DNA from: Sporosarcina sp. ZBG7A
GTDB taxonomy: Bacteria; Bacillota; Bacilli; Bacillales_A; Planococcaceae
Reading direction: 5' to 3'
Length of the DNA stretch: 64,000 nucleotides
NCBI RefSeq assembly: GCF_000813425.1
Contig: NZ_JWIB01000001.1
Span: 1-64,000 of the forward strand
Part shown: piece by piece, positions 25,779 through 33,389 of the stretch
How the letters are laid out: each line of letters begins with the position of its first letter
Numbering within the stretch: the stretch's first letter is position 1
The notes under the pieces: generated by a model
Seen by the model: the letters and a program-made list of their open reading frames with translations, nothing else
Told to the model about the DNA's origin: nothing
Databases searched by the model: none
Translations under genes and position numbers: made by a program

Positions 25779-26546
25779 ATGGTAGAAGGCAACGTTTTGT
25801 TCATTACAGGAGCGGCTCGAGGAATCGGCTTTGATATTGCAAAAGCCTTTTCAGAAGCCGGAGCAAAAGTGGTTCTTTCAGATCTTAGTCAACAAGCAAT
25901 CGATGAAGCAGTCGCTCAGTTAAGTGGAGATGTTTCGGGAATCGTTTGTGACGTCACGAAAGAAGAAGACATTCAAGCTGCAATTGAATTCACTGTGAAA
26001 ACCTATGGAAAAATAGATATCTTGGTGAATAACGCAGGTCTACAACACGTGTCGTTCATCGAGGACTTCCCAACTGAAAAGTTCGAACTGCTCTTGAAAG
26101 TGATGCTAACGGCACCATTCATCGCCATTAAACACGCAATGCCATATATGAAAAAACAGAAGTTTGGCCGCATTATTAACATGGCATCGATTAATGGGGT
26201 TATAGGATTTGCAGGGAAAGCTGCCTACAACTCAGCGAAACATGGCGTGATTGGCTTAACAAAAGTAGCTGCATTGGAATCTGCAACAGATGGTGTTACC
26301 GTGAATGCAATTTGTCCGGGGTATGCAGATACGAAACTGGTCCGTGACCAATTCAATGATCTTGCTACAACTCGAAATGTTGAAGTGGAGCAAGTATTGG
26401 AAGAAGTTTTGTATCCACTTGTGCCACAGAAAAGATTGATTGACGTCAAAGAAATCACTGATTTGGCGTTGTACATGTCGAGTGAATCTGCAAAAGGGAT
26501 TACTGGACAAGCGATTGTTTTAGATGGTGGATATACGGCTCAGTAA
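25779..26546 (+). CDS. SDR, 3-hydroxybutyrate dehydrogenase-like
   Basis: A 255-residue SDR with TGAARGIGFDI, an acidic SDLS after strand two (NAD preference), NNAGLQHVSFIEDFP, the catalytic YNSAKHGVIGLTKV and NAICPGYADTKLV. The segments GLQHVSFIEDFP and CPGYADTKLVRDQ are those of D-3-hydroxybutyrate dehydrogenases. AAGGGG lies before ATG 25779. It is the last gene of the operon and is followed by a terminator shared with the convergent gene. In this context it may act on another 3-hydroxy acid. Confidence 0.82.
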   Translation: MVEGNVLFITGAARGIGFDIAKAFSEAGAKVVLSDLSQQAIDEAVAQLSGDVSGIVCDVTKEEDIQAAIEFTVKTYGKIDILVNNAGLQHVSFIEDFPTEKFELLLKVMLTAPFIAIKHAMPYMKKQKFGRIINMASINGVIGFAGKAAYNSAKHGVIGLTKVAALESATDGVTVNAICPGYADTKLVRDQFNDLATTRNVEVEQVLEEVLYPLVPQKRLIDVKEITDLALYMSSESAKGITGQAIVLDGGYTAQ

Positions 26547-26610
26547 TCGGGTGTAACTCATTTCGAATTCGTGTAAACGAAAGAGGATCCTTGAAGCATA
26601 TATGAAAGTG

Positions 26611-26657
26611 AAAAACCGCACACCGACCTGGAAACTCAGGTTGGAGTGCGGTTTTCA
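26611..26657. terminator. bidirectional terminator
   Basis: AAAACCGCAC (26612-26621) pairs with GTGCGGTTTT (26646-26655), with inner ACCTG/CAGGT. It lies between the dehydrogenase operon (+) and the ABC operon (-). Confidence 0.85.
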
Positions 26658-26658
26658 A

Positions 26659-28470
26659 TTATTCCTTACGATAGGCTTCCAAGAACTCTTTTACCTTATC
26701 AGAATCAGCTACAAGCTCGTTTCCTGTGTCCACGAGTGGGCTAACAGTCGAATAAGCTTTTTTCTTGTTACCTTGATAATAGTTCAAAAACTCATCTTGA
26801 TTGATGGAGAATAGTACAGCTTTACGTAAGTTTTCACTTTCTGAAACTTTTCGGCCGGCCGTGTTGAACTGCAAGTAAGTAACAGCGTTGCTGTCGCTCT
26901 TTTGTAGTAGCAAGTTATCGTCTGCTTCAACAAGGTCGTACTTCGTTTCCGGAACTCCATTAAAGAGGTGAATTTCACCGTTACGTAATGCCGACAGAGC
27001 ACTATCAGAGTCATCGATGAAACGTACAGTTATGTTTGAAATCTTAGGTTCAAAATCACTTCCCGTACGATAGCCTGGATTTTTAACGAAGTCTGCTTGG
27101 TAATCGTTTTTCTTCACAAGTATATAAGGTCCACTTGCATACAGATGGTTGTTATAAGTTGCACCTTCAGTTACTGTGCGCTGATCTCCATATGGAATAT
27201 CCTTATCTAAGTTGAAGGATGCAACATCATACGTATTGATACTCTTCACTTGTTTTTCTGAAACAATCCCTGCAGATTGATGGGCCAAGTAATTTAAAAC
27301 TTGGGGGAATGGTTCAGTTGTTGTTACTTTAACCACTTGATAGTTTCCTTTACTATTGTCAGCTTTTGTTTTACTTTCAACGACTCCGGATAGTTTCGTA
27401 TCAAGCCCATTTTCCAGTGTCTCTAAAATGGTTTCTTCGCTACCGGATTGTTTTGCATTCTTCAATTCTGTTAAATCGGTAACAATTTCAGCGCTTTTAA
27501 TACGCTCGTGTAAGCTATACGTTCGGTGATCAGGCACAGAGTCTTTGTCTTTTGCACGTTCCAGTGAGAACACAACATCTTCTGCACCGACACGTTCTCC
27601 CGTGTCAATCGCTTTCTCATTGGAAATGGATGCAAAGTTAATGTCATCGCGAAGAATGAAGTAGTAGTCTGAATTTCCTTCAGCCATCGCATAGTTATAA
27701 GAAAGTGAACCATCTGATACGACCTCATCTTCATCTGTTAAGTTGACAAGTCGTACGTACATATTTGTGTTGAGTGTATTAATAGAACCATCATTCCCTT
27801 TAATGGGATCCAGCGAAGTCAAATCGCCTATTGCTTGTTGCGTCACTAGAGGTTCAGTTGTGCGTTTTGCAGCATCTTTAAAGTCAATGGTTTCCCATGC
27901 GATTGCACGTGACTTTGAAAGTCTTACGGTATCTGGATTTAACACTTCTTTGTTTACTCCTTGTGCTTTATAAGAGTTATAGAGAGGTGCGATGAATGCC
28001 TTTTCTGTAACGAGTTGTTGTTCAAGTTGCTTGTATGTTTTTGTATATTCGTCAGCGGTTTCCGAACTTGCTTGGTCGATTAATTCATCTACTATAGCGT
28101 CCTCCACAAGACTATTCGCGCCGTCAGTTTTAAATAACGCACGTACGGCATAGTCAGGATTACCTGTAACTGTCGTCCAGCTCGAAAGTGCAAGGTCGAA
28201 GTTTCCAGCATCTTTTTGTGCTGAAAAGGTTCCATAATCCGGTTGAATGTTCAGTTTGACGTCAAAACCATTTTTGATGAGCTGGTCACGCACAATATTT
28301 AAGTCTTCTTCGCCTGACCCCATTCCGAGGACTTCAATCTGCACTTTTTCATTCAAGCCACCCTTGCCGTCCTCTTCTTTACCTTCACTTTCGACCTCAG
28401 ATTTAGTTTTGACACAGCCTGCAAGCACGAGAACGAGCAGTATGGTTAGTGTTAACAGTTTCTTTTTCAT
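26659..28470 (-). CDS. peptide-type ABC substrate-binding lipoprotein, apparently circularly permuted
   Basis: A 603-residue lipoprotein (lipobox LAGC, Cys19; acidic linker to about residue 42). Known SBP_bac_5 proteins (DppA, OppA) start with an N-lobe 'LDP' segment and end with a C-lobe part. Here the order is reversed. Residues about 43-197 (VQIEVLGMG ... TFSAQKDAGNFDLALSSW ... LVTEKAFIAPLYNSY) correspond to the last 160 residues of DppA. Residues about 206-603 then start with the usual beginning (VTQQAIGDLTSLDP) and end just after LRKAVLFSINQDEF and YDxxK-like text, which is the normal middle of the protein. All blocks seem present once, so this is a permutation, not a duplication. It is the last gene of a permease operon. 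GGAGGGA precedes the ATG. The ligand is probably a peptide. Confidence 0.8.
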   Translation of the reverse strand: MKKKLLTLTILLVLVLAGCVKTKSEVESEGKEEDGKGGLNEKVQIEVLGMGSGEEDLNIVRDQLIKNGFDVKLNIQPDYGTFSAQKDAGNFDLALSSWTTVTGNPDYAVRALFKTDGANSLVEDAIVDELIDQASSETADEYTKTYKQLEQQLVTEKAFIAPLYNSYKAQGVNKEVLNPDTVRLSKSRAIAWETIDFKDAAKRTTEPLVTQQAIGDLTSLDPIKGNDGSINTLNTNMYVRLVNLTDEDEVVSDGSLSYNYAMAEGNSDYYFILRDDINFASISNEKAIDTGERVGAEDVVFSLERAKDKDSVPDHRTYSLHERIKSAEIVTDLTELKNAKQSGSEETILETLENGLDTKLSGVVESKTKADNSKGNYQVVKVTTTEPFPQVLNYLAHQSAGIVSEKQVKSINTYDVASFNLDKDIPYGDQRTVTEGATYNNHLYASGPYILVKKNDYQADFVKNPGYRTGSDFEPKISNITVRFIDDSDSALSALRNGEIHLFNGVPETKYDLVEADDNLLLQKSDSNAVTYLQFNTAGRKVSESENLRKAVLFSINQDEFLNYYQGNKKKAYSTVSPLVDTGNELVADSDKVKEFLEAYRKE

Positions 28471-28497
28471 AGATGAATCCCTCCAAGTTTTTAGTTG

Positions 28498-29994
28498 TTA
28501 GTCGAGCTTAGGATCGAGCGCATCCCGCAATCCATCACCCAAGAAATTGAATGAGAGAACGAGCAATATAATTGCAAGTCCAGGGAAAATTGCGAGATAC
28601 GAATTCGACTCAAGATACGTACTACCGACTTTCAAAATATTTCCCCATTCTGGAATATGAGGCTCGACTCCAAGTCCTAAGTAACTTAGACTACTTGTCG
28701 CGATGACTGCACCACCAATTGTTAAAGTGGATTTTACAATCATAGGAGCAAGTGAATTGGGTACAACTTGTTTAAACAGTATTGAAAAGTCTGATGCGCC
28801 TAATGCCTTTGCAGAATCGACGAAATCGTAGTTTGAAACCATAAGGACATTCGCTCGCATCGTACGTGCATATGTTGGAATGCCACCAACGCTTAGCGCA
28901 ATAATCAGATTGACTGTATTGGCTCCAAATGCAGCAATAATGGCGATTGCAAGTAAGATACCAGGAATCGAATATAGGATATCGAGCAAGCGCATAATCC
29001 AGTTGTCGATGCGATTACTGTAATATCCAGCAATTGCACCAAGGAATCCTCCAATTAGGCCTGGAAGAATCGTAGATGCAAAGCCCACGAGCAATGAAAT
29101 CCTGGCACCAAACACAATTCTTGAAAACACATCGCGTCCAAAGTTATCCGTCCCAAACGGATACACGAGACTGGGAGCTTGTAAAATAGCACTGTAGTTA
29201 TTTTCTACAGCAAGTGCATAGTCGAACGTGAATCGGCTCGTGATAGAAATGGTAAGCATGAGTAGAATGAAAAACATGCCTAGGACCGCAGTAGAATTCC
29301 GAGTGATTTTCTCCCACATCACATTCCATTTCGACAGTCGGGAAGAATCGAAGCGTCTAGACTTCATGAATAGGCTCCAACCTAGAAGTAAAGCAAATAA
29401 GTTTCCTGTAACAGCTGTCGCCATTAAAACAACAGCAAGGACAGACATCCAACGCGGGGCTGAATACTCTCTCACGTAATGGACTGTCAGTATGAGCGCT
29501 ACTAGGTGAAACAGAGCAATAAGAAGAAGGCTCCCCATAGCGATAAGAAACGTATCGCTGACATAAGGTTTAAATAGATTCACTGAGCTTATAGCGATGA
29601 CAGCTAGTTGAGTCAGGAGCGTATACACCGCAAACGTGTATTCAGGAGTCTTTCTTTTATTAATTAAGTTAAAAGCGAAAGCAGCTGCAAAAATATTACC
29701 CGTCAGTAAACTTGCTAATTGGAAATAACCTAAACGTCTTGTTGTTTTGTGAATTTCCCCTGCATGAAGCAGATCCTTTTTTATCTTTCTAGTGATGAAT
29801 AGCTGTAATATGGACGTTAACGTGTAGGCGCAGAACAGGGCGAATACAAACGGATTCAGCCCATCTGTTTTAGTTGGGAAACTGTTCCATAAAAAGATTG
29901 CAGCGAGTGCTAACGAGAGAATCCATGTGAAATTAGCTTGAGGATAATCTTTTGATATCACTAACGCATGTCGATTGTTTGAGGAATCTTTCAT
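28498..29994 (-). CDS. DppC/OppC-type ABC permease with extended N-terminal membrane region
   Basis: 498 residues compared with about 300 for typical DppC. The C-terminal 270 residues are a normal OppC/DppC permease: the YPFGTDNFGRDVFSRIVFGAR motif region, the EAA-type loop SAKALGASDFSILFKQVVPN, and the closing FNFLGDGLRDALDPKLD. The first 215 residues add about six predicted transmembrane helices with charged turns and no family that I recognise. The junction (WNVMWEKITRNSTAVLGMFF) is where ordinary DppC begins. It sits 27 bases before the binding-protein gene, and the upstream DppB-type gene ends 13 bases before its start. AGGTGA precedes the ATG. Confidence 0.82.
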   Translation of the reverse strand: MKDSSNNRHALVISKDYPQANFTWILSLALAAIFLWNSFPTKTDGLNPFVFALFCAYTLTSILQLFITRKIKKDLLHAGEIHKTTRRLGYFQLASLLTGNIFAAAFAFNLINKRKTPEYTFAVYTLLTQLAVIAISSVNLFKPYVSDTFLIAMGSLLLIALFHLVALILTVHYVREYSAPRWMSVLAVVLMATAVTGNLFALLLGWSLFMKSRRFDSSRLSKWNVMWEKITRNSTAVLGMFFILLMLTISITSRFTFDYALAVENNYSAILQAPSLVYPFGTDNFGRDVFSRIVFGARISLLVGFASTILPGLIGGFLGAIAGYYSNRIDNWIMRLLDILYSIPGILLAIAIIAAFGANTVNLIIALSVGGIPTYARTMRANVLMVSNYDFVDSAKALGASDFSILFKQVVPNSLAPMIVKSTLTIGGAVIATSSLSYLGLGVEPHIPEWGNILKVGSTYLESNSYLAIFPGLAIILLVLSFNFLGDGLRDALDPKLD

Positions 29995-30007
29995 GCTTTC
30001 ACCTACT

Positions 30008-31429
30008 TTACGATTGGTTTATCTTAGAGCGAATTCGTGGATCTAGGAATGCGTACAAAATATCAATTAGTAAATTGACTAACGAGATAGTAATTGCAAT
30101 ATAGACAACTCCGCCCATGATGGCGGGGATATCGGGAATGAATTGCTTATCAACGATGTAACTTCCAATGCCTCTAATATTGAAGACCTTTTCCGTTACG
30201 GCAGCACCTCCAAGCATGCCTCCAAACAATAGCCCGATGACGGTGATGACAGGAATCATAGCGTTTCCGACAGCGTGTTTCCATAACATCTGGCTCTTAG
30301 AAAGTCCTTTTGCTCGTGCTGTGATGATGTAGTCTTCGTGAATAATTTCAAGTAACGATGAGCGCATCATTCTCGCTATAGAAGCTGTAAGGGCTGTTCC
30401 AAGAACGACGACGGGCATAATCATGGATAGGTGATTACTAGGACTATACGTAGCTGGCAACCAATTGAGCTTAATCGAGAAATTTAGAATGAAGATAAGT
30501 CCTTGCCAAAAGTTCGGAATGGACAAGCCGATTAATGCAATGAACATGAACGAGTAATCCAGAAACGAATTTGGTCGAGTTGCAGAAAGAATGCCGACTG
30601 GAATTGCTATGACAACTGCCATAATGACCGAGAACAGTGCAATCGTTAACGTAACCGGGAATTTGTTGGCGATGCTCGTTGCGACATCTTCATTACCTGC
30701 AAATGAAGATCCTAAATCGAAGGTAGCAATACCTTTTAACGCATTCCATAGCTGTTGCCAATAGGAAAGGTCGAGACCGTGTAATTGGTTGAACGCTGTA
30801 ATTTGTTCCTGTGTCGCCGATTCTCCAAGAATATTAGAGGCGGGATCGAATGGTGAGATATAGAGAATCGTAAATACCAAAATCGCGACTCCTATAATGA
30901 CAAGCACACTTTGGATAAGTCTCTCTGCGATATAGGTTAGAAAAGGATTGCTGATTAGCAATAGGATTGCGTACATAAGAACCCCGGGAAGCAAGGTGTA
31001 AAGTAAAAAATGGCGGCGTTCTAAGAGGGATTGAAAGTAAACTGAATACGTAGTTCTCTGTATTCCACTCTGATTGAGATGATCATCAGTACGCCGTGTA
31101 ATTTCTTCTTTCTTCCTTTCTTCTACTAGCTTTTCAGCTACTTCGTGTATTTCTTTATCACTAACATTCTCCTGAAAGAAGGTTCGTTTTCGAACTAGCT
31201 GATCTACATAATCAGAATGCCATTGATCAGACAATTGTTTGTCAGACAGTTCCACCCTTATGTCATTCAACACAGTATCGCGAGTTTGGTCTTTTTTTCT
31301 AATCAAGTAAATAAAATATATGACTAGATGAACAGGAAGCCCCGCCAGAACTAGCAGAACCTGAACTACTGTTTTTCCTTGAGCTTCTTTGTAAGACTTC
31401 TGAAGAAGTGAAGTAATAGTGTACGCCAA
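30008..31429 (-). CDS. DppB/OppB-type ABC permease with extended N terminus
   Basis: 473 residues against about 310 for typical DppB. From residue about 165 (ERLIQSVLVIIGVAILVFTI) it is an ordinary DppB, with HGLDLSYWQQLW, the EAA-type loop ARAKGLSKSQMLWKHAVGNA and the C-terminal LLIDILYAFLDPRIR. The first 164 residues add a helix near 22-43, a highly charged stretch (residues 45-135) and another helix near 139-160. The start is TTG 31429 with AAGGTGGTGG 6 bases upstream. It is the first gene of the minus-strand operon. The permease activity is firm; the role of the extension is unknown. Confidence 0.82.
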   Translation of the reverse strand: MAYTITSLLQKSYKEAQGKTVVQVLLVLAGLPVHLVIYFIYLIRKKDQTRDTVLNDIRVELSDKQLSDQWHSDYVDQLVRKRTFFQENVSDKEIHEVAEKLVEERKKEEITRRTDDHLNQSGIQRTTYSVYFQSLLERRHFLLYTLLPGVLMYAILLLISNPFLTYIAERLIQSVLVIIGVAILVFTILYISPFDPASNILGESATQEQITAFNQLHGLDLSYWQQLWNALKGIATFDLGSSFAGNEDVATSIANKFPVTLTIALFSVIMAVVIAIPVGILSATRPNSFLDYSFMFIALIGLSIPNFWQGLIFILNFSIKLNWLPATYSPSNHLSMIMPVVVLGTALTASIARMMRSSLLEIIHEDYIITARAKGLSKSQMLWKHAVGNAMIPVITVIGLLFGGMLGGAAVTEKVFNIRGIGSYIVDKQFIPDIPAIMGGVVYIAITISLVNLLIDILYAFLDPRIRSKINQS

Positions 31430-31553
31430 ATTAATCCACCACCTTTTATATTGTTTAATTCCGATTGGTATACTAGACTATAAACAAGTAGTTATTGGTT
31501 GTCAATTCTATTCTTGAGATTCACCAATGATGACAAAAGGGGGAGGATTTCCT

Positions 31554-33293
31554 GTGGAACCCATATTAAAAGTGAAAGATCTACACGTTTCATTTACGAT
31601 GAGGGATGAAGATTTCCATGCTGTTCGCGGTGTGAGTTTTGAGGTTAACAAAGGAGAAACCCTTGGTATTGTAGGAGAATCAGGCAGTGGAAAAAGCGTA
31701 ACCGCACGTTCTATCATGCGTTTATTGCCCTCCCCACCTTCGTATATGAAAGAGGGGATTATTGAATTTCAAGGAGAAAATCTGAACTTGAAGACAGAGA
31801 AGGAAATGGAGAGTATTAGGGGAAATGGGATTGGGATGATCTTTCAAGATCCTATGACTTCTTTAAATCCGACTAAAAGAATAGGGAAACAAATATGCGA
31901 AAGTATTATGAAACATATGAACGTTTCCAAGAGAGAAGCAAAAAGAGAAACGATTGAACTTTTAAATTTGGTTGGTATTAAAGATAGTGAAGTTCGGTAT
32001 AACCAATATCCTCATGAATTTTCCGGGGGGATGCGTCAACGGGTTATGATTGCAATTGCACTTGCTTGTAAGCCTGCATTGCTAATTGCAGATGAGCCTA
32101 CGACTGCATTAGATGTAACCATTCAAGCGCAAATACTCGATCTCATGAAAAGTATTCAACAACGTTTTGGCACTTCTATTATATTGATCACTCACGATTT
32201 GGGAGTAGTAGCGGAAATGTGTGATCATGTCGTAGTTATGAAGAAAGGCGAAATTGTGGAGACCGGAACAACGTTAGAGGTGTTTGAAAGTCCAAAACAT
32301 CCATACACTAAAAAGTTATTAAATGCACTACCCCGACTTGATGAAAAGAAAAAGGAGAAACGGGTATCTCAATTACCAGAAGGAATTGACAAGACGATTC
32401 CTCTTGTTCAAGTAACGTCTCTTAAGCAACACTTCGACAGTGGAAAAAAGGGATTGACTAAGGCGGTTGACGATATTAGTTTTCACATTCGGCCTGGTGA
32501 AACACTTGGCCTTGTGGGCGAATCAGGATCTGGGAAGTCTACAACGGGTCGTGCAATTTTAAGATTGGACGAACCGACGGATGGAGAAGTGTTATACCAA
32601 GGGATGGCCATCAACCGTTTTACTTCAAAAGAGATGAAGAGTATGAGAAAACATATGCAAATGATTTTCCAAGACCCATATTCCTCTTTGAATCCCCGCT
32701 TCAAAGTACTTGATATTATCGGGCAAGCACTAGATATTCATCGGATGAGTAAGAACAAAGCTGAGCACAAGAGAAGGGTTGAAGAGTTACTGATGATGGT
32801 TGGTTTGGAACCCGAGCATGCAATGCGTTATCCCCACGAATTTTCTGGGGGTCAGCGTCAAAGAATTGGAATTGCACGAGCTTTAGCTGTAGAGCCAGAT
32901 TTCATCGTCTGTGATGAACCATTATCTGCACTTGATGTATCCATCCAAACACAAATCGTAAAACTTCTGGAGGATTTACAGCATAAGCTAGGACTTACTT
33001 ATTTATTCATAGCCCACGACTTGTCCATGGTGAAGCACATCAGTGATCGGGTAGCGGTTATGTACGCAGGGAAGATTGTCGAGTTGGCAGAAAGCGAAGA
33101 GTTATATAATAACCCGTTGCATCCATATACAAAGTCCTTGTTAGCCGCTATTCCGATTCCAGACCCTAAAGTGGGAGCAAACAAACACCGACAACTCAAC
33201 AAAAAGGATGAAGCAGATAGGAAGTTCAATGTGGAAAATACAAAACTGGTAGAAGTAATGGAAGGGCATTGGGTTGCTCAAGGAATAGAGTGA
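31554..33293 (+). CDS. fused dipeptide ABC transporter ATPase (DppD-DppF type)
   Basis: A 579-residue protein with two complete ABC domains. Domain 1 (residues about 1-255) has Walker A GESGSGKSVT, signature FSGGMRQRV and Walker B LLIADEPTTALD. Domain 2 (about 295-545) has GESGSGKSTTGR, FSGGQRQRIG and FIVCDEPLSALD. Both carry the C-terminal oligopeptide-ABC segment (HPYTKKLLNALP, HPYTKSLLAAIP). GTG 31554 lies 8 bases after GGGGGAGGA, which is preferred to the open frame from 31527. It is divergent from the permease/binding-protein operon, and together they make one importer. The fused form is like GsiA. Mg-ATP hydrolysis in the cytoplasm would power uptake. Confidence 0.9.
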   Translation: MEPILKVKDLHVSFTMRDEDFHAVRGVSFEVNKGETLGIVGESGSGKSVTARSIMRLLPSPPSYMKEGIIEFQGENLNLKTEKEMESIRGNGIGMIFQDPMTSLNPTKRIGKQICESIMKHMNVSKREAKRETIELLNLVGIKDSEVRYNQYPHEFSGGMRQRVMIAIALACKPALLIADEPTTALDVTIQAQILDLMKSIQQRFGTSIILITHDLGVVAEMCDHVVVMKKGEIVETGTTLEVFESPKHPYTKKLLNALPRLDEKKKEKRVSQLPEGIDKTIPLVQVTSLKQHFDSGKKGLTKAVDDISFHIRPGETLGLVGESGSGKSTTGRAILRLDEPTDGEVLYQGMAINRFTSKEMKSMRKHMQMIFQDPYSSLNPRFKVLDIIGQALDIHRMSKNKAEHKRRVEELLMMVGLEPEHAMRYPHEFSGGQRQRIGIARALAVEPDFIVCDEPLSALDVSIQTQIVKLLEDLQHKLGLTYLFIAHDLSMVKHISDRVAVMYAGKIVELAESEELYNNPLHPYTKSLLAAIPIPDPKVGANKHRQLNKKDEADRKFNVENTKLVEVMEGHWVAQGIE

Positions 33294-33341
33294 CATCTAA
33301 AAAACAATAGTAAGACCAGTTAAGTGATGCATTACATGACA

Positions 33342-33386
33342 AAGCCTCATTCAGCCTAAGTATTAGGCTGAATGAGGCTTTTAATT
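33342..33386. terminator. bidirectional terminator
   Basis: An 18-bp perfect stem, 33342-33359 with 33363-33380 (AAGCCTCATTCAG.../...CTGAATGAGGCTT), T-run on the plus side and A-run on the other. It lies between convergent genes. Confidence 0.92.
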
Positions 33387-33389
33387 TCA

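Noticed and set aside
26602-26814. Plus-strand frame downstream of the dehydrogenase operon.
   Set aside because: It is mostly the terminator hairpin and the antisense of the binding-protein gene's 3' end.
26659-28470. Binding protein as a tandem duplication or a frameshifted gene fusion.
   Set aside because: Each family block occurs once, the reading frame is continuous over 603 residues, and lengths of the two rotated parts add up to one normal protein.
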